A DNA stretch of 13,019 nt, from the NCBI GenBank assembly GCA_902796775.1, contig CADBQK010000350.1, positions 1-13,019 of the forward strand, in the 5' to 3' direction. How positions within the stretch are numbered: the stretch's first letter is position 1; every line of letters starts with the position of its first letter. The position numbers and the translations under genes are program-made. The notes under the pieces were generated by a model. That model made no database searches. It was not told the origin of the DNA and saw only the letters and a program-made list of their open reading frames with translations. The DNA comes from an uncultured Lachnospiraceae bacterium. GTDB lineage: Bacteria > Bacillota_A > Clostridia > Lachnospirales > Lachnospiraceae. This document shows positions 1 through 6,819 of the stretch, in pieces.

Positions 1-62
1 CTTCCCAATCAAAATAAAAAGTGTTCCCCATCAGAAAAGACCTTTCTGTCATAAGAAGACAG

Positions 63-104
63 GGAGACAGGGGAAACATGGGACGGTTCTCTATCTCTGT
101 CTCC
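63..104. repeat. REP-like hairpin repeat, left copy (42 nt)
   Basis: The arms GGAGACAG (63-70) and CTGTCTCC (97-104) are perfect inverted complements that enclose a GGGACGGTTCTCT core. The reverse complement of the 27-nt repeat at 824-850 is fully contained here once two short insertions (9 and 6 nt, each looking like a local duplication) are removed. The two copies face each other across the SGNH hydrolase gene. Short hairpins with this kind of core are scattered through many clostridial genomes and resemble REP elements moved by IS200-like (RAYT) transposases. That link is from memory, and no transposase is in the window. Confidence 0.6.
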
Positions 105-145
105 TTCCGGCTCCCCTGCCAAACCTTTCTTATCTCGTTATCATT

Positions 146-163
146 TATTACAGGTATTACAGG
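146..163. repeat. 9-bp tandem duplication across a stop codon
   Basis: TATTACAGG occurs twice back to back (146-154 and 155-163). The stop codon of the SGNH gene (157-159 on the minus strand) lies in the second unit, so the duplication leaves a spare copy of the stop codon just downstream. It is probably a slippage product with no function. Confidence 0.5.
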
Positions 164-762
164 ATCTTCATCAGCTCCGGTTTGATACCCCTGGCGAAAG
201 CAATATGGCCGTTTTCGGAAAAATGCACACCGTCCGGCCCAAGCTCGACATTCCACTGTGCTGCGTCGGCAAAGTGCACACCATATTTGTCCGCCAGTTC
301 CCTGTAAGCGTCAGAAAATTCTTCGCACAGATCATCCAGATCCACTCCCACAGAACCGTAATCCTCAAAGCTGGTATGAACAGGGGCTATAAGCATGATC
401 TTTGAAGGATCCGGTCTCCACTCCAGCAGCTCTCTGATGAAAAGCTCCATTCGTGAAACAATCTTCGCCATACCACGCCTGTACAACTTGATCAGATCGT
501 TGGTCCCAAGCATAATAATGATCAGGGCGATGGGCTCATAATCAGACATTTTCATGCGGACAGAACCAATCTTAAAAAGATTGTCGGGAATCTCACGGCC
601 GTTTTCGCCCATGTTGACAAACTCATATTTCCCGGAAAAAACGGGATCCATCGAAAGAATATCCGGCCACCTTTCCTCAGCGGAATACCGGTAATCCCCA
701 AAACCTCCGGCTCCATAAGTATTCGAATCACCAAAACAGATAACATTTAATTTTTCTTCCAT
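157..762 (-). CDS. SGNH/GDSL-family hydrolase
   Basis: This 201-residue protein carries the SGNH hydrolase blocks in order. Block I is GDSN with nucleophile Ser13. The Gly-containing NMGENG stretch near residues 50-55 is block II, GTND at 86-89 is block III, and PDGVHF at 176-181 gives the Asp177/His180 pair of block V. There is no signal peptide, so it is predicted to be cytoplasmic, and the length fits a single-domain esterase or acyl hydrolase. The family cleaves ester bonds of lipids, acylated sugars or thioesters, and the substrate cannot be read from the sequence. The start is supported by AGGAG seven bases upstream. It lies 97 bp after the S66 lipoprotein gene in the same direction, between two inverted hairpin repeats. 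A possible -10 (TATACT, complement of 805-810) would place the promoter partly on the right-hand repeat. Confidence 0.88.
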   Translation of the reverse strand: MEEKLNVICFGDSNTYGAGGFGDYRYSAEERWPDILSMDPVFSGKYEFVNMGENGREIPDNLFKIGSVRMKMSDYEPIALIIIMLGTNDLIKLYRRGMAKIVSRMELFIRELLEWRPDPSKIMLIAPVHTSFEDYGSVGVDLDDLCEEFSDAYRELADKYGVHFADAAQWNVELGPDGVHFSENGHIAFARGIKPELMKIL

Positions 763-823
763 ATCCGTACTCCTGAAATGGTTTCACAGTGTATGTTTGA
801 AATCAGTATAGCATTATTATTCA

Positions 824-850
824 GGAGACAGAGAACCGTCCCCTGTCTCC
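824..850. repeat. REP-like hairpin repeat, right copy (27 nt)
   Basis: The arms GGAGACAG (824-831) and CTGTCTCC (843-850) surround AGAACCGTCCC. It is the compact version of the repeat at 63-104, in opposite orientation. It sits between the S66 gene stop and the SGNH gene start. There is no U-run after the hairpin on the minus strand, so it is not a standard intrinsic terminator, though it could still fold in the transcript. Confidence 0.6.
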
Positions 851-859
851 TTTCTTTAC

Positions 860-1945
860 CTAGTCTGCTTCTCCTGCTCCGCAGACGAATGTATAGTTTT
901 CCGGGGTGACTTTCAGCTCAGCCATTTCTCCCATAAGCAGCGGATAGTTTACGTCACCATGTCCGGCAGGGAATCCAAAGGCTGCAGGCTTATCGAAATC
1001 ACCAAGGAACTGTCTTGATATCATGTCAGCGATTGATTCAAAACCACCGCCGCGGGTCTTCCCAAAATAGTCACCCAGATCTTCCGGAAGCTCTGTCCAC
1101 TCTCCGAATACGATCCCTTCCGCATGATCCAGTACACCTGCATGCTTTAAAATCGTGAGATACCTGTGTATATGCTGGACATCTTCTCCGACATCTTCAA
1201 GGAAAAGGATATAAGGCTGCCCCATTTTTGTACAGTCATACGCACTTCCAATGACAGATGTAAAAGTAGAAAGATTCCCGCCGATCAGGATGCCCTTTGC
1301 CTCACCCTCCTTACAATAGCTGCTTCTATCGCAGGTATAGGAAGGAATCTCTCCCTGCAGTATCTTCTCTTCTGCTTCAAAGCAGGCTTGGGGAAAATCA
1401 CTAAAGGTACCGCTCATGCATGCTTGTATAGAAGTCACTCCATTCATGGTCCAGGCGGAATGATAGACGGTTATATCGCTGTAGCCGATGATCAGCTTAT
1501 TTGACTTTTTGATGAGATCTGCAGATAATCTGTCCGCAACTTCTGAAGCCCCGTAACCTCCGCGCACACAAAAGATGGCTTTGATCTCCGGGTCTTCAAG
1601 CGCCCACTCAAGGTCCTCCAGTATTTCATCAATGGAACGGGGCTCGTCACATACGTGCTTTCCCTCTACAGGTTCAAATCCCCAGTCTTTTAAGCCTTTT
1701 ATAGTTGCATCCGTCTGCTCCCTGCTCGGAAGAGCAGAGGGTGAGATCACTGCAATTTTGTCCCCTTTTGAAAGGAATATATCGGTGTTCTTGCCAGAGT
1801 ATGCCTTGTACGCAACCTCACATTTTGTATCTTCACCCTCATTGATGAGGATTTTTTCTGCCGTCTCCTGTTTTGAACAGGAAACAGATGCAGCGGCACA
1901 AACTAATAGCATGATAACAGCCAGAAATTTCTTTTTCATGTTCAT
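860..1945 (-). CDS. S66-family LD-carboxypeptidase-like lipoprotein
   Basis: This 361-residue protein belongs to peptidase family S66 (LdcA/MccF). The expected triad is visible: Ser156 in the nucleophile turn GYSD, Glu250 in FLED and His329 in AGHG. The RGGYGA motif at 128-133 is also typical. LdcA enzymes remove the terminal D-alanine from muropeptide tetrapeptides in cell-wall recycling. MccF relatives cleave acyl-sulfamoyl adenylate antibiotics. Here a lysine-rich, hydrophobic N-terminus ends in SVSC (Cys23), suggesting a lipoprotein anchored outside the membrane, although Ser at -3 is not ideal for a lipobox. The mature protein has a roughly 35-residue spacer before the catalytic domain. 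An outer-face location favours a peptidoglycan substrate. The start is fixed by GAGGAGGAG six bases upstream, inside a tandem repeat shared with the end of the macrodomain gene 31 bp away, so the two genes are probably co-transcribed. Confidence 0.88.
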   Translation of the reverse strand: MNMKKKFLAVIMLLVCAAASVSCSKQETAEKILINEGEDTKCEVAYKAYSGKNTDIFLSKGDKIAVISPSALPSREQTDATIKGLKDWGFEPVEGKHVCDEPRSIDEILEDLEWALEDPEIKAIFCVRGGYGASEVADRLSADLIKKSNKLIIGYSDITVYHSAWTMNGVTSIQACMSGTFSDFPQACFEAEEKILQGEIPSYTCDRSSYCKEGEAKGILIGGNLSTFTSVIGSAYDCTKMGQPYILFLEDVGEDVQHIHRYLTILKHAGVLDHAEGIVFGEWTELPEDLGDYFGKTRGGGFESIADMISRQFLGDFDKPAAFGFPAGHGDVNYPLLMGEMAELKVTPENYTFVCGAGEAD

Positions 1946-2001
1946 GTTTTACTCCTCCTCAAAAACATTCAAAGTTTTACTCTTCTGCAAAATCATTCAA
2001 A
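1946..2001. repeat. 28-bp imperfect tandem duplication at a gene junction
   Basis: Copy A (1946-1973) and copy B (1974-2001) match at 24 of 28 positions. On the minus strand, copy B encodes the last residues and the stop codon of the macrodomain protein. Copy A lies downstream of that stop and forms the leader of the S66 gene. Three of the four differences turn GCAGAAGAG in copy B into the ribosome binding site GAGGAGGAG (complement of 1952-1960) in copy A. Confidence 0.85.
1952..1960 (-). promoter_or_regulatory. Ribosome binding site of the S66 lipoprotein gene
   Basis: GAGGAGGAG lies six bases before the ATG at 1945, in copy A of the tandem duplication. It supports the MNMKKK start over the internal Met3. 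Confidence 0.8.
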
Positions 2002-2513
2002 GCATTGTCGTAAGCTGCCTTTGTCCTTGCATCGAAAAGGACCCAGATCACTTCATCAATCTTACCCGGATGTGTGTTTATAAAGTCGCTGACAGTACGG
2101 ACTGCAATTGCTGCTGCCTGATCCACCGGAAATGAATATATCCCAGTAGAAACAGACGGAAAAGCAACTGAACGAATCCCATGATCAAGAGCTGTCTGCA
2201 AAGAGTTTTTGTAACAGTTCGCCAGAAGCTGCGGCTCATCATGATTCCCGCCGCGCCATATCGGACCGACTGTGTGGATCACATATTTACAAGGCAGTTT
2301 ATAAGCACCCGTGATCTTGGCTCCACCTGTTTCGCAGCCGTGAAGCGTACGGCATTCCGCCAGAAGCTCTTTTCCTGCCGCCCGATGGATCGCTCCATCG
2401 ACACCTCCGCCGCCAAGCAGGGATTTGTTGGCTGCATTTACGATCGCTTCCGCAAAATCCACTTTTGTAATATCACCCTGTATCGTTCTGATCACAGTAT
2501 TTCCTGATTTCAT
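1977..2513 (-). CDS. Macrodomain protein (ADP-ribose / O-acetyl-ADP-ribose hydrolase type)
   Basis: This 178-residue protein is a complete single macrodomain. It shows GDIT at 13-16, NAAN at 27-30, the glycine-rich loop GGGGVDGAIHRAAG at 34-47 and STGIYSFP at 122-129. Asn27 and Asp39 match the residues important for O-acetyl-ADP-ribose deacetylation in the YmdB-like group. Family members bind ADP-ribose and often hydrolyse O-acetyl-ADP-ribose (from sirtuins) or ADP-ribosyl groups on protein. It is cytoplasmic. An in-frame ATG exists 51 bases upstream, but only the ATG at 2513 has a strong ribosome binding site (AAGGGGGG, spacing six), so that start is used. The gene runs directly into the S66 gene, and its last 28 bases are duplicated there. 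No sirtuin or ADP-ribosyltransferase is in the window, so the partner is unknown. Confidence 0.9.
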   Translation of the reverse strand: MKSGNTVIRTIQGDITKVDFAEAIVNAANKSLLGGGGVDGAIHRAAGKELLAECRTLHGCETGGAKITGAYKLPCKYVIHTVGPIWRGGNHDEPQLLANCYKNSLQTALDHGIRSVAFPSVSTGIYSFPVDQAAAIAVRTVSDFINTHPGKIDEVIWVLFDARTKAAYDNALNDFAEE

Positions 2514-2519
2514 TGAGTT

Positions 2520-2527
2520 CCCCCCTT
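2520..2527 (-). promoter_or_regulatory. Ribosome binding site of the macrodomain gene
   Basis: AAGGGGGG lies six bases before the ATG at 2513. The longer in-frame start at 2564 has no comparable purine tract, so this site decides the start. Confidence 0.75.
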
Positions 2528-2531
2528 CTAC

Positions 2532-2547
2532 GATAAATCGATCTATC
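2532..2547. promoter_or_regulatory. 16-bp near-perfect palindrome upstream of the macrodomain gene
   Basis: GATAAATCGATCTATC is symmetric about ATCGAT except for one mismatched pair. It lies just upstream of the ribosome binding site and could be an operator or a chance AT-rich palindrome. No convincing -35/-10 pair was found in the 159-bp gap. Confidence 0.25.
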
Positions 2548-2672
2548 TTGCATTTCATGTCCATCTAAAGGACTTAAGGGACTAGTCCGTTATAGGCGAA
2601 TAAGCCCATTCCATGAGACTAAGAGCATGATAAGGGCATTTGCATGAAAGCATCCGACTAAACATAAATACC

Positions 2673-3227
2673 TTAATCTTCCCCAACCAGATGCACGATT
2701 GTGTACTCATGCCCTGTGGCAGGAAGGAACTTCTCAAGCAGGTCGGATGTCCTGATCTTCATGCTGCTGGTACATACACAGGGATGACAGCCGATGTACT
2801 CCCCTTCCAGGATATCCTCATCGATCAGGAGCTGAACTGTGTGCTCATCGTCATTCATCAGTCCCATGATACTTACTGCACCAGGTTCAATATCCAGATA
2901 CTTCAGCATGGCATCTGCATCCGCAAAAGACAGTCTGGCAGATCCGATCTGCTTTGACAGCTCTTTCGTCTTGAATTTCTTATCTCCCGGCATCATAAGC
3001 AGATAAAACTTCGTTTTCTGCTTGTTGCACAGGAACAGATTCTTGCACATGATGACGCCCAGGACCGCATCGATCTCATCACAGGCCTCCATGGTTTCTG
3101 CTCGTTCATGATCTGTGCGCTGAAACGGAATGCCCAGTGAATCGAGGAGATCATAAGTCCTGATTTCCCGCGCAAGTCTTGCTGATGTATCCCCCGGTCT
3201 CCCCTCATACAGGGTCATTGCATTCAT
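2673..3227 (-). CDS. YbaK/ProX-type aminoacyl-tRNA deacylase
   Basis: This 184-residue protein fits the YbaK/EbsC fold, most like the free-standing ProX (PrdX, ProXp-ala) group, which hydrolyses mischarged Ala-tRNA(Pro) in trans. Visible marks are the conserved lysine Lys62 in CKNLFL, which positions the substrate in this family, then FYLLMMPGDKK (74-84) and GAVSIMGLMND (116-126). The late CHPCVCT stretch (147-153) sits where relatives have a G-HP-N-T motif, so the Asn is replaced. Length is typical of the single-domain form and it is cytoplasmic. The start at 3227 has AAGGAGG eight bases upstream, whereas an in-frame ATG at 3272 does not. It follows the lipase-like gene by 68 bp without a clear terminator, so read-through is possible. 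Specificity for alanine rather than another amino acid is inferred. Confidence 0.85.
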   Translation of the reverse strand: MNAMTLYEGRPGDTSARLAREIRTYDLLDSLGIPFQRTDHERAETMEACDEIDAVLGVIMCKNLFLCNKQKTKFYLLMMPGDKKFKTKELSKQIGSARLSFADADAMLKYLDIEPGAVSIMGLMNDDEHTVQLLIDEDILEGEYIGCHPCVCTSSMKIRTSDLLEKFLPATGHEYTIVHLVGED

Positions 3228-3235
3228 ATCCTGAT

Positions 3236-3242
3236 CCTCCTT
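3236..3242 (-). promoter_or_regulatory. Ribosome binding site of the tRNA deacylase gene
   Basis: AAGGAGG lies eight bases before the ATG at 3227. It selects this start over the in-frame ATG 45 bases upstream and over the Met at codon 4. Confidence 0.8.
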
Positions 3243-3282
3243 AAAGAACTGGAAAAGACTTGAAAAAATCAAAAGAAATCCA

Positions 3283-3301
3283 AAATAATCACATATTATT
3301 T
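3283..3301 (-). terminator. Weak AT-only hairpin at the end of the lipase-like gene
   Basis: AAATAAT (3283-3289) and ATTATTT (3295-3301) form a seven-pair stem with a five-base loop that covers the stop codon. On the minus strand it is followed by U-rich sequence. The stem has no G-C pairs, so termination would be weak and the next gene may receive read-through. Confidence 0.3.
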
Positions 3302-6300
3302 CACAGTCACTTTGATGTTTTTGTATACACCATTCTGTGCGTATACAAAGATTCTGCAGGTCCCCTTTGTTTTCCCTGCTTTGATCACACCCTTGCGCGA
3401 TACGGTGGCAACTGCAGGATTGGAACTTTCATAAACCAGGGAGCGATGTTTTTTTACCTTCTTCTTTTTAGAAACTGCTTTCGCCTTTGCCTTAAGCTTA
3501 AAAGTCTTACCTGCCTTCAGAGTGACCTTATTCTTCCTGGCAGCAGTGGTCACTTTCTTAGTATTGCCAACCTTGCCGCCCTTTGTTGCGGCATGAGCCA
3601 CTCTGGATGTGGAAATAACTTTGCCTTCCTTGTCAATGGCAACAACGATGAACTTGTAGTAGGTTCCCTTCTTTACCTTTTTGCCTGCAATCTTCTTAAA
3701 AGTCTTCGATGTCCTGGTGGCAGCAGCAAGCTTTTTCATCTTATACTTTTTGCCGCACCTGTTTCCGTAAATCACATATTTCCTCGCTCCGGGCACTTTC
3801 TTCCAGGTAATCCTGACAGATTTCTTTGTCTGCTTTGTGGATTTCAGACGCAGCTTATTAAAGACGCTGCCGGCTGGATCCCTGTCACTGGTCATAGCAA
3901 GAATCGCCTTTTCTGCCACGTCAGCAGAAGCACCCCTGCCCAGGGCGGTGCCATCCTCACCCAGCTGCAGATTGGCCGGCTCGTCCGAATCAGGCTCTGT
4001 TGTCTCCGGATTGTCTGTACCGGCACCTTCTGAATTCGGCTCTACGCTATTTGTCTCCTTTGTATCTGGCACTTCTGTGTCGGGAGTCATCTCTGTACCG
4101 GGCTCCTCCTTAGATTCAGGCTGTGGTTTCTCCGTTTCCTTTTCATCCGGCTTTGCCTGCTCAGGTGTAAAAGTACATGTGACACTGAGAGTACCTTCGT
4201 CATCATGATAACCTAACTGATAATCCGGAACTATCTCGCCATTGAAGCTTGCAGTCCCCATATATTTACTAAATCCAAACTCATCCTTTTCTGTCCAGAA
4301 CCGGTACTTTTCTGAAACAGGTTTCACAATAATATTAAGTGAATGTTCCACTGCTTCCTGCACGGAAGTAACATCATTATAGTTGTCGTCAACCAGAGAT
4401 TCAGCCTGTACTGTATACAAAGCCCCATCCGGTACGGCAGAAGGCAGCTTCTTATTAAAAGCAAACTGCGGAGTCTCTCCGACACAGGGAAGTGCGAGAG
4501 TGATTTGAACGGTATCGATCAGTCTGACCCAGTCTGCGTAAAGAGTCATATCTTTCTCAACAGTAATCTCTTCCCAGGAGATGCCGTTTTTATCTTTCCA
4601 GCCGGTAAACTGCCACTTCCCGTCACTCTCAGCAATAATTCCAAAATCTACAGGCGTCAATTCATGAGCCAGCTTGCTGCCAACTTTCATCTTAACAGGA
4701 TCCTGCTTTTGGCCATGGCCTTTTGTATCAAAGGAGACAGTCACCTCTTCCGGTGCTCCGATCGTATAGAGCCAGGTCCCACGGATACTGTCCACTCCGT
4801 TTTTGCAGGACATTTTCAAAGCTTTTACCGGTTTCTGTCCATTGATCGTAACCAGCAGATCCTCCGGCACAGTATGGCCGACCGCCTTCAAAGTGACATC
4901 CAGATAATAGCTGCGGTTATCTTTCAGAGAAGTGTCTTTGGTATCCCATTTTGCTGTAGCTGTAAGCCAGGGATTGCCAAGCGCATTCACCGCACTCTCT
5001 ACATCAGCAGGTGCTTTCCCAATGTTATCTCCTGCAGAAGGTGTGTCAATATCAAACGCCGCATCGCCCATAGCCGGTGCAGGAGCCAGGAGCTTCAGAC
5101 GGGCAACAAGAGTGTCAAAATGATGGGAAAAGATCAGGGATTTGCTGCTGCCGGCCAATAAGACCACGGGCAGCAGGAATGAAGACAGGGTCTCTTCATT
5201 AACCGGATTTGCAGCCGCGAAATCCATATCGATCAGCAGGGGAGCAAACAAATGCAGGATGGCATACATTTCCTTATCAGTAAATGGCAAATCCTTCCCA
5301 TTGTCTTTTGCTGCAGACTTCAATAAAGAATACATTTTCTGAGTTCCCTGCCAGAACAGGTTCTTATTATTGTTCACTTCCCCCTGAATCAGCAAAGAGA
5401 GGCCATCCAGATCATTCATCAGACTTGAAAGAGGGAGTCCCTCCATCTCCCCTCCGAACATGAGCTCCACCAGCTTGCAGAGGACAGCCTGGTAAGTATA
5501 GGAAATCGTTGTTTCTTTACCGGATGCATCTTTTACCAGATCTTTTTGAATGGATGTATAAGATGCTCTGTTCGGAACGCGGATCATCAGGCTGCCAGCC
5601 AGTTTTTCGGGCATCAAATTATCCGGTATTTCGTATGACTCATTCGCCGCAATACTTCCCAGCCTTTCCAGCTGCTTTTTCAAAGCCTGATCCGACTCTC
5701 CGCCTTGCATCCTGTACTCTTCGCCATAACGCGTCATCTCCCAGGGAGGAAGGTAGGTAATGATATCATCCGTGCATCTGTAATTGTGGATATAGCCATA
5801 TTTCGATATATTCTCGGAGCTGCTCGAAAACACACTGCCATCCACTGTTGCCGGCGATTCAAATGTATAGGCAAAAATATTCTTCCTGGAGATTCCGGTT
5901 TTATCCGGCAGCTTTGCCGACAGAATATTGGCCAGGGCTCCGCCGCGGCTCTGCCCCATGATCCAGTACCGGGTATTATCATCCGTCTTTAACCCGGCAA
6001 TATGTCCGATCACCTTATCAACCGCTTTGGAAAAGGCATAATGCTCTTTTCCGCTTGATCCGGCCGGATTATTCACTGTAAAATTCTGTACCCAGCCCTT
6101 TTTCTTGATACTACTGTCCAGGGTATAGCTTTGCATAACGACCACAGCCAGCGTACAGGTATTGGAACCATCTTTGATTTCTTTTGTTCCATAAAGATAA
6201 TTGCAGCTCTCAGAATCTGAGGACATATTACCGGCAAAACCGACCGATTCAAAGCCCAGACTTTTCAGAAAAGTTCCGCCTGCACCACTTGCCTTTTCCT

Positions 6301-6568
6301 CTGCTGCAGCCGCTGTCAACTGCATAGAGACAAGGGCCAGGTCATTATTCTTATTAAACGAGTCACCCCAAAACCAATCCTCAGAAAAGTAATAACTGTC
6401 CACCAGCTGCTGTTGACCATCTGCAGATGTTGAGCAGATTTTCATCGTACCGAAACTGTACTCCGGATCTTTTGCCAGTGCCCTGTCCGGCAGCAGCCCC
6501 AGGATCATCACAAACGCCAGTACCGCAGAAAGAGATCTGATTCTCCAGCTGTTTGTTCCCATTCTCAT
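3296..6568 (-). CDS. Secreted lipase-like modular surface protein
   Basis: This 1090-residue protein begins with a signal peptide (hydrophobic 11-26, likely cleavage after ALA at 32). Residues about 35-490 form an alpha/beta-hydrolase of class-3-lipase type. GQSRG places nucleophile Ser207, FESPA follows at 236-240, Asp267 or Asp268 in CTDDIITYLPP is the likely acid, and His482 or His483 the likely base. Next come an uncharacterised beta-rich stretch (about 530-610), a Flg_new/InlB-like repeat ending in YADW (about 607-680) and a second beta-rich stretch (685-800). An acidic Pro/Glu/Thr linker spans 803-865. The lysine-rich end holds a fibronectin-III-like domain (about 900-995) and a BIG2-like domain (about 1000-1090, with SSNPAVATVSRKGVIKAGKTKGT-like residues). 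There is no LPXTG or C-terminal membrane anchor, so it is either released or held by the basic modules. GGAGG five bases before the ATG supports the start. The substrate is unknown. Confidence 0.85.
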   Translation of the reverse strand: MRMGTNSWRIRSLSAVLAFVMILGLLPDRALAKDPEYSFGTMKICSTSADGQQQLVDSYYFSEDWFWGDSFNKNNDLALVSMQLTAAAAEEKASGAGGTFLKSLGFESVGFAGNMSSDSESCNYLYGTKEIKDGSNTCTLAVVVMQSYTLDSSIKKKGWVQNFTVNNPAGSSGKEHYAFSKAVDKVIGHIAGLKTDDNTRYWIMGQSRGGALANILSAKLPDKTGISRKNIFAYTFESPATVDGSVFSSSSENISKYGYIHNYRCTDDIITYLPPWEMTRYGEEYRMQGGESDQALKKQLERLGSIAANESYEIPDNLMPEKLAGSLMIRVPNRASYTSIQKDLVKDASGKETTISYTYQAVLCKLVELMFGGEMEGLPLSSLMNDLDGLSLLIQGEVNNNKNLFWQGTQKMYSLLKSAAKDNGKDLPFTDKEMYAILHLFAPLLIDMDFAAANPVNEETLSSFLLPVVLLAGSSKSLIFSHHFDTLVARLKLLAPAPAMGDAAFDIDTPSAGDNIGKAPADVESAVNALGNPWLTATAKWDTKDTSLKDNRSYYLDVTLKAVGHTVPEDLLVTINGQKPVKALKMSCKNGVDSIRGTWLYTIGAPEEVTVSFDTKGHGQKQDPVKMKVGSKLAHELTPVDFGIIAESDGKWQFTGWKDKNGISWEEITVEKDMTLYADWVRLIDTVQITLALPCVGETPQFAFNKKLPSAVPDGALYTVQAESLVDDNYNDVTSVQEAVEHSLNIIVKPVSEKYRFWTEKDEFGFSKYMGTASFNGEIVPDYQLGYHDDEGTLSVTCTFTPEQAKPDEKETEKPQPESKEEPGTEMTPDTEVPDTKETNSVEPNSEGAGTDNPETTEPDSDEPANLQLGEDGTALGRGASADVAEKAILAMTSDRDPAGSVFNKLRLKSTKQTKKSVRITWKKVPGARKYVIYGNRCGKKYKMKKLAAATRTSKTFKKIAGKKVKKGTYYKFIVVAIDKEGKVISTSRVAHAATKGGKVGNTKKVTTAARKNKVTLKAGKTFKLKAKAKAVSKKKKVKKHRSLVYESSNPAVATVSRKGVIKAGKTKGTCRIFVYAQNGVYKNIKVTVK

Positions 6569-6602
6569 ACTTTCCTCCCTTGTTAAGGATCTGCAGGTGC
6601 AG

Positions 6603-6617
6603 AAGTGTTTGTCACTT
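6603..6617. promoter_or_regulatory. 15-bp inverted repeat in the lipase-gene leader
   Basis: AAGTG-TTTGT-CACTT is a perfect 5+5 inverted repeat in the roughly 100-base leader between the predicted promoter and the ATG of the lipase-like gene. It could be an operator, but its small size makes chance a real possibility. Confidence 0.25.
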
Positions 6618-6676
6618 ATGTCAACTGTCTGTATTATTATTTATATGCCTCTATTCACCCTTATCCAGACAATGAA

Positions 6677-6705
6677 AGTATATCATCTTTACCGCATTCA
6701 TTCAA
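6677..6705 (-). promoter_or_regulatory. Predicted sigma-A promoter of the lipase-like gene
   Basis: The -35 is TTGAAT (complement of 6700-6705) and the -10 is TATACT (complement of 6677-6682), with an exact 17-bp spacer. Transcription would begin near 6670, giving a leader of about 100 bases. The rest of the 251-bp gap holds only the hairpin at 6712-6750 and the inverted repeat at 6603-6617. Confidence 0.6.
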
Positions 6706-6711
6706 TGACTT

Positions 6712-6750
6712 AGCGGCGGACATGATCTCAAAGAATCCCTGCCCGCCGCT
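6712..6750. other. GC-rich hairpin between the GNAT and lipase-like genes
   Basis: AGCGGCGG (6712-6719) and CCGCCGCT (6743-6750) are perfect complements around a 23-base loop. It sits after the GNAT stop and before the lipase-gene promoter, the right place for a transcription barrier. No U-run follows on the minus strand, so it is not a standard terminator. The long loop is unusual. Confidence 0.4.
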
Positions 6751-6819
6751 TAGATTTTCAGCCCTGTTTCATTTGCCTTACCGGTATCTCCCGTTATCAC
6801 AGAGACGCCATTCCTATTT

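Noticed and set aside
2514..2564. Longer N-terminus for the macrodomain protein starting at 2564
   Set aside because: There is no ribosome binding site at the upstream ATG, and the stretch contains the purine tract that serves the ATG at 2513.
2579..2588. GGACTAGTCC palindrome in the deacylase-macrodomain gap
   Set aside because: It is a perfect 10-bp palindrome, but it has no promoter elements around it and is short enough to be chance.
4343..5161. 272-residue plus-strand reading frame
   Set aside because: It is wholly antisense to the lipase-like gene, has no recognisable domain and no translation signal. Other long antisense frames (3260-4033, 11544-12035) were dismissed for the same reasons.
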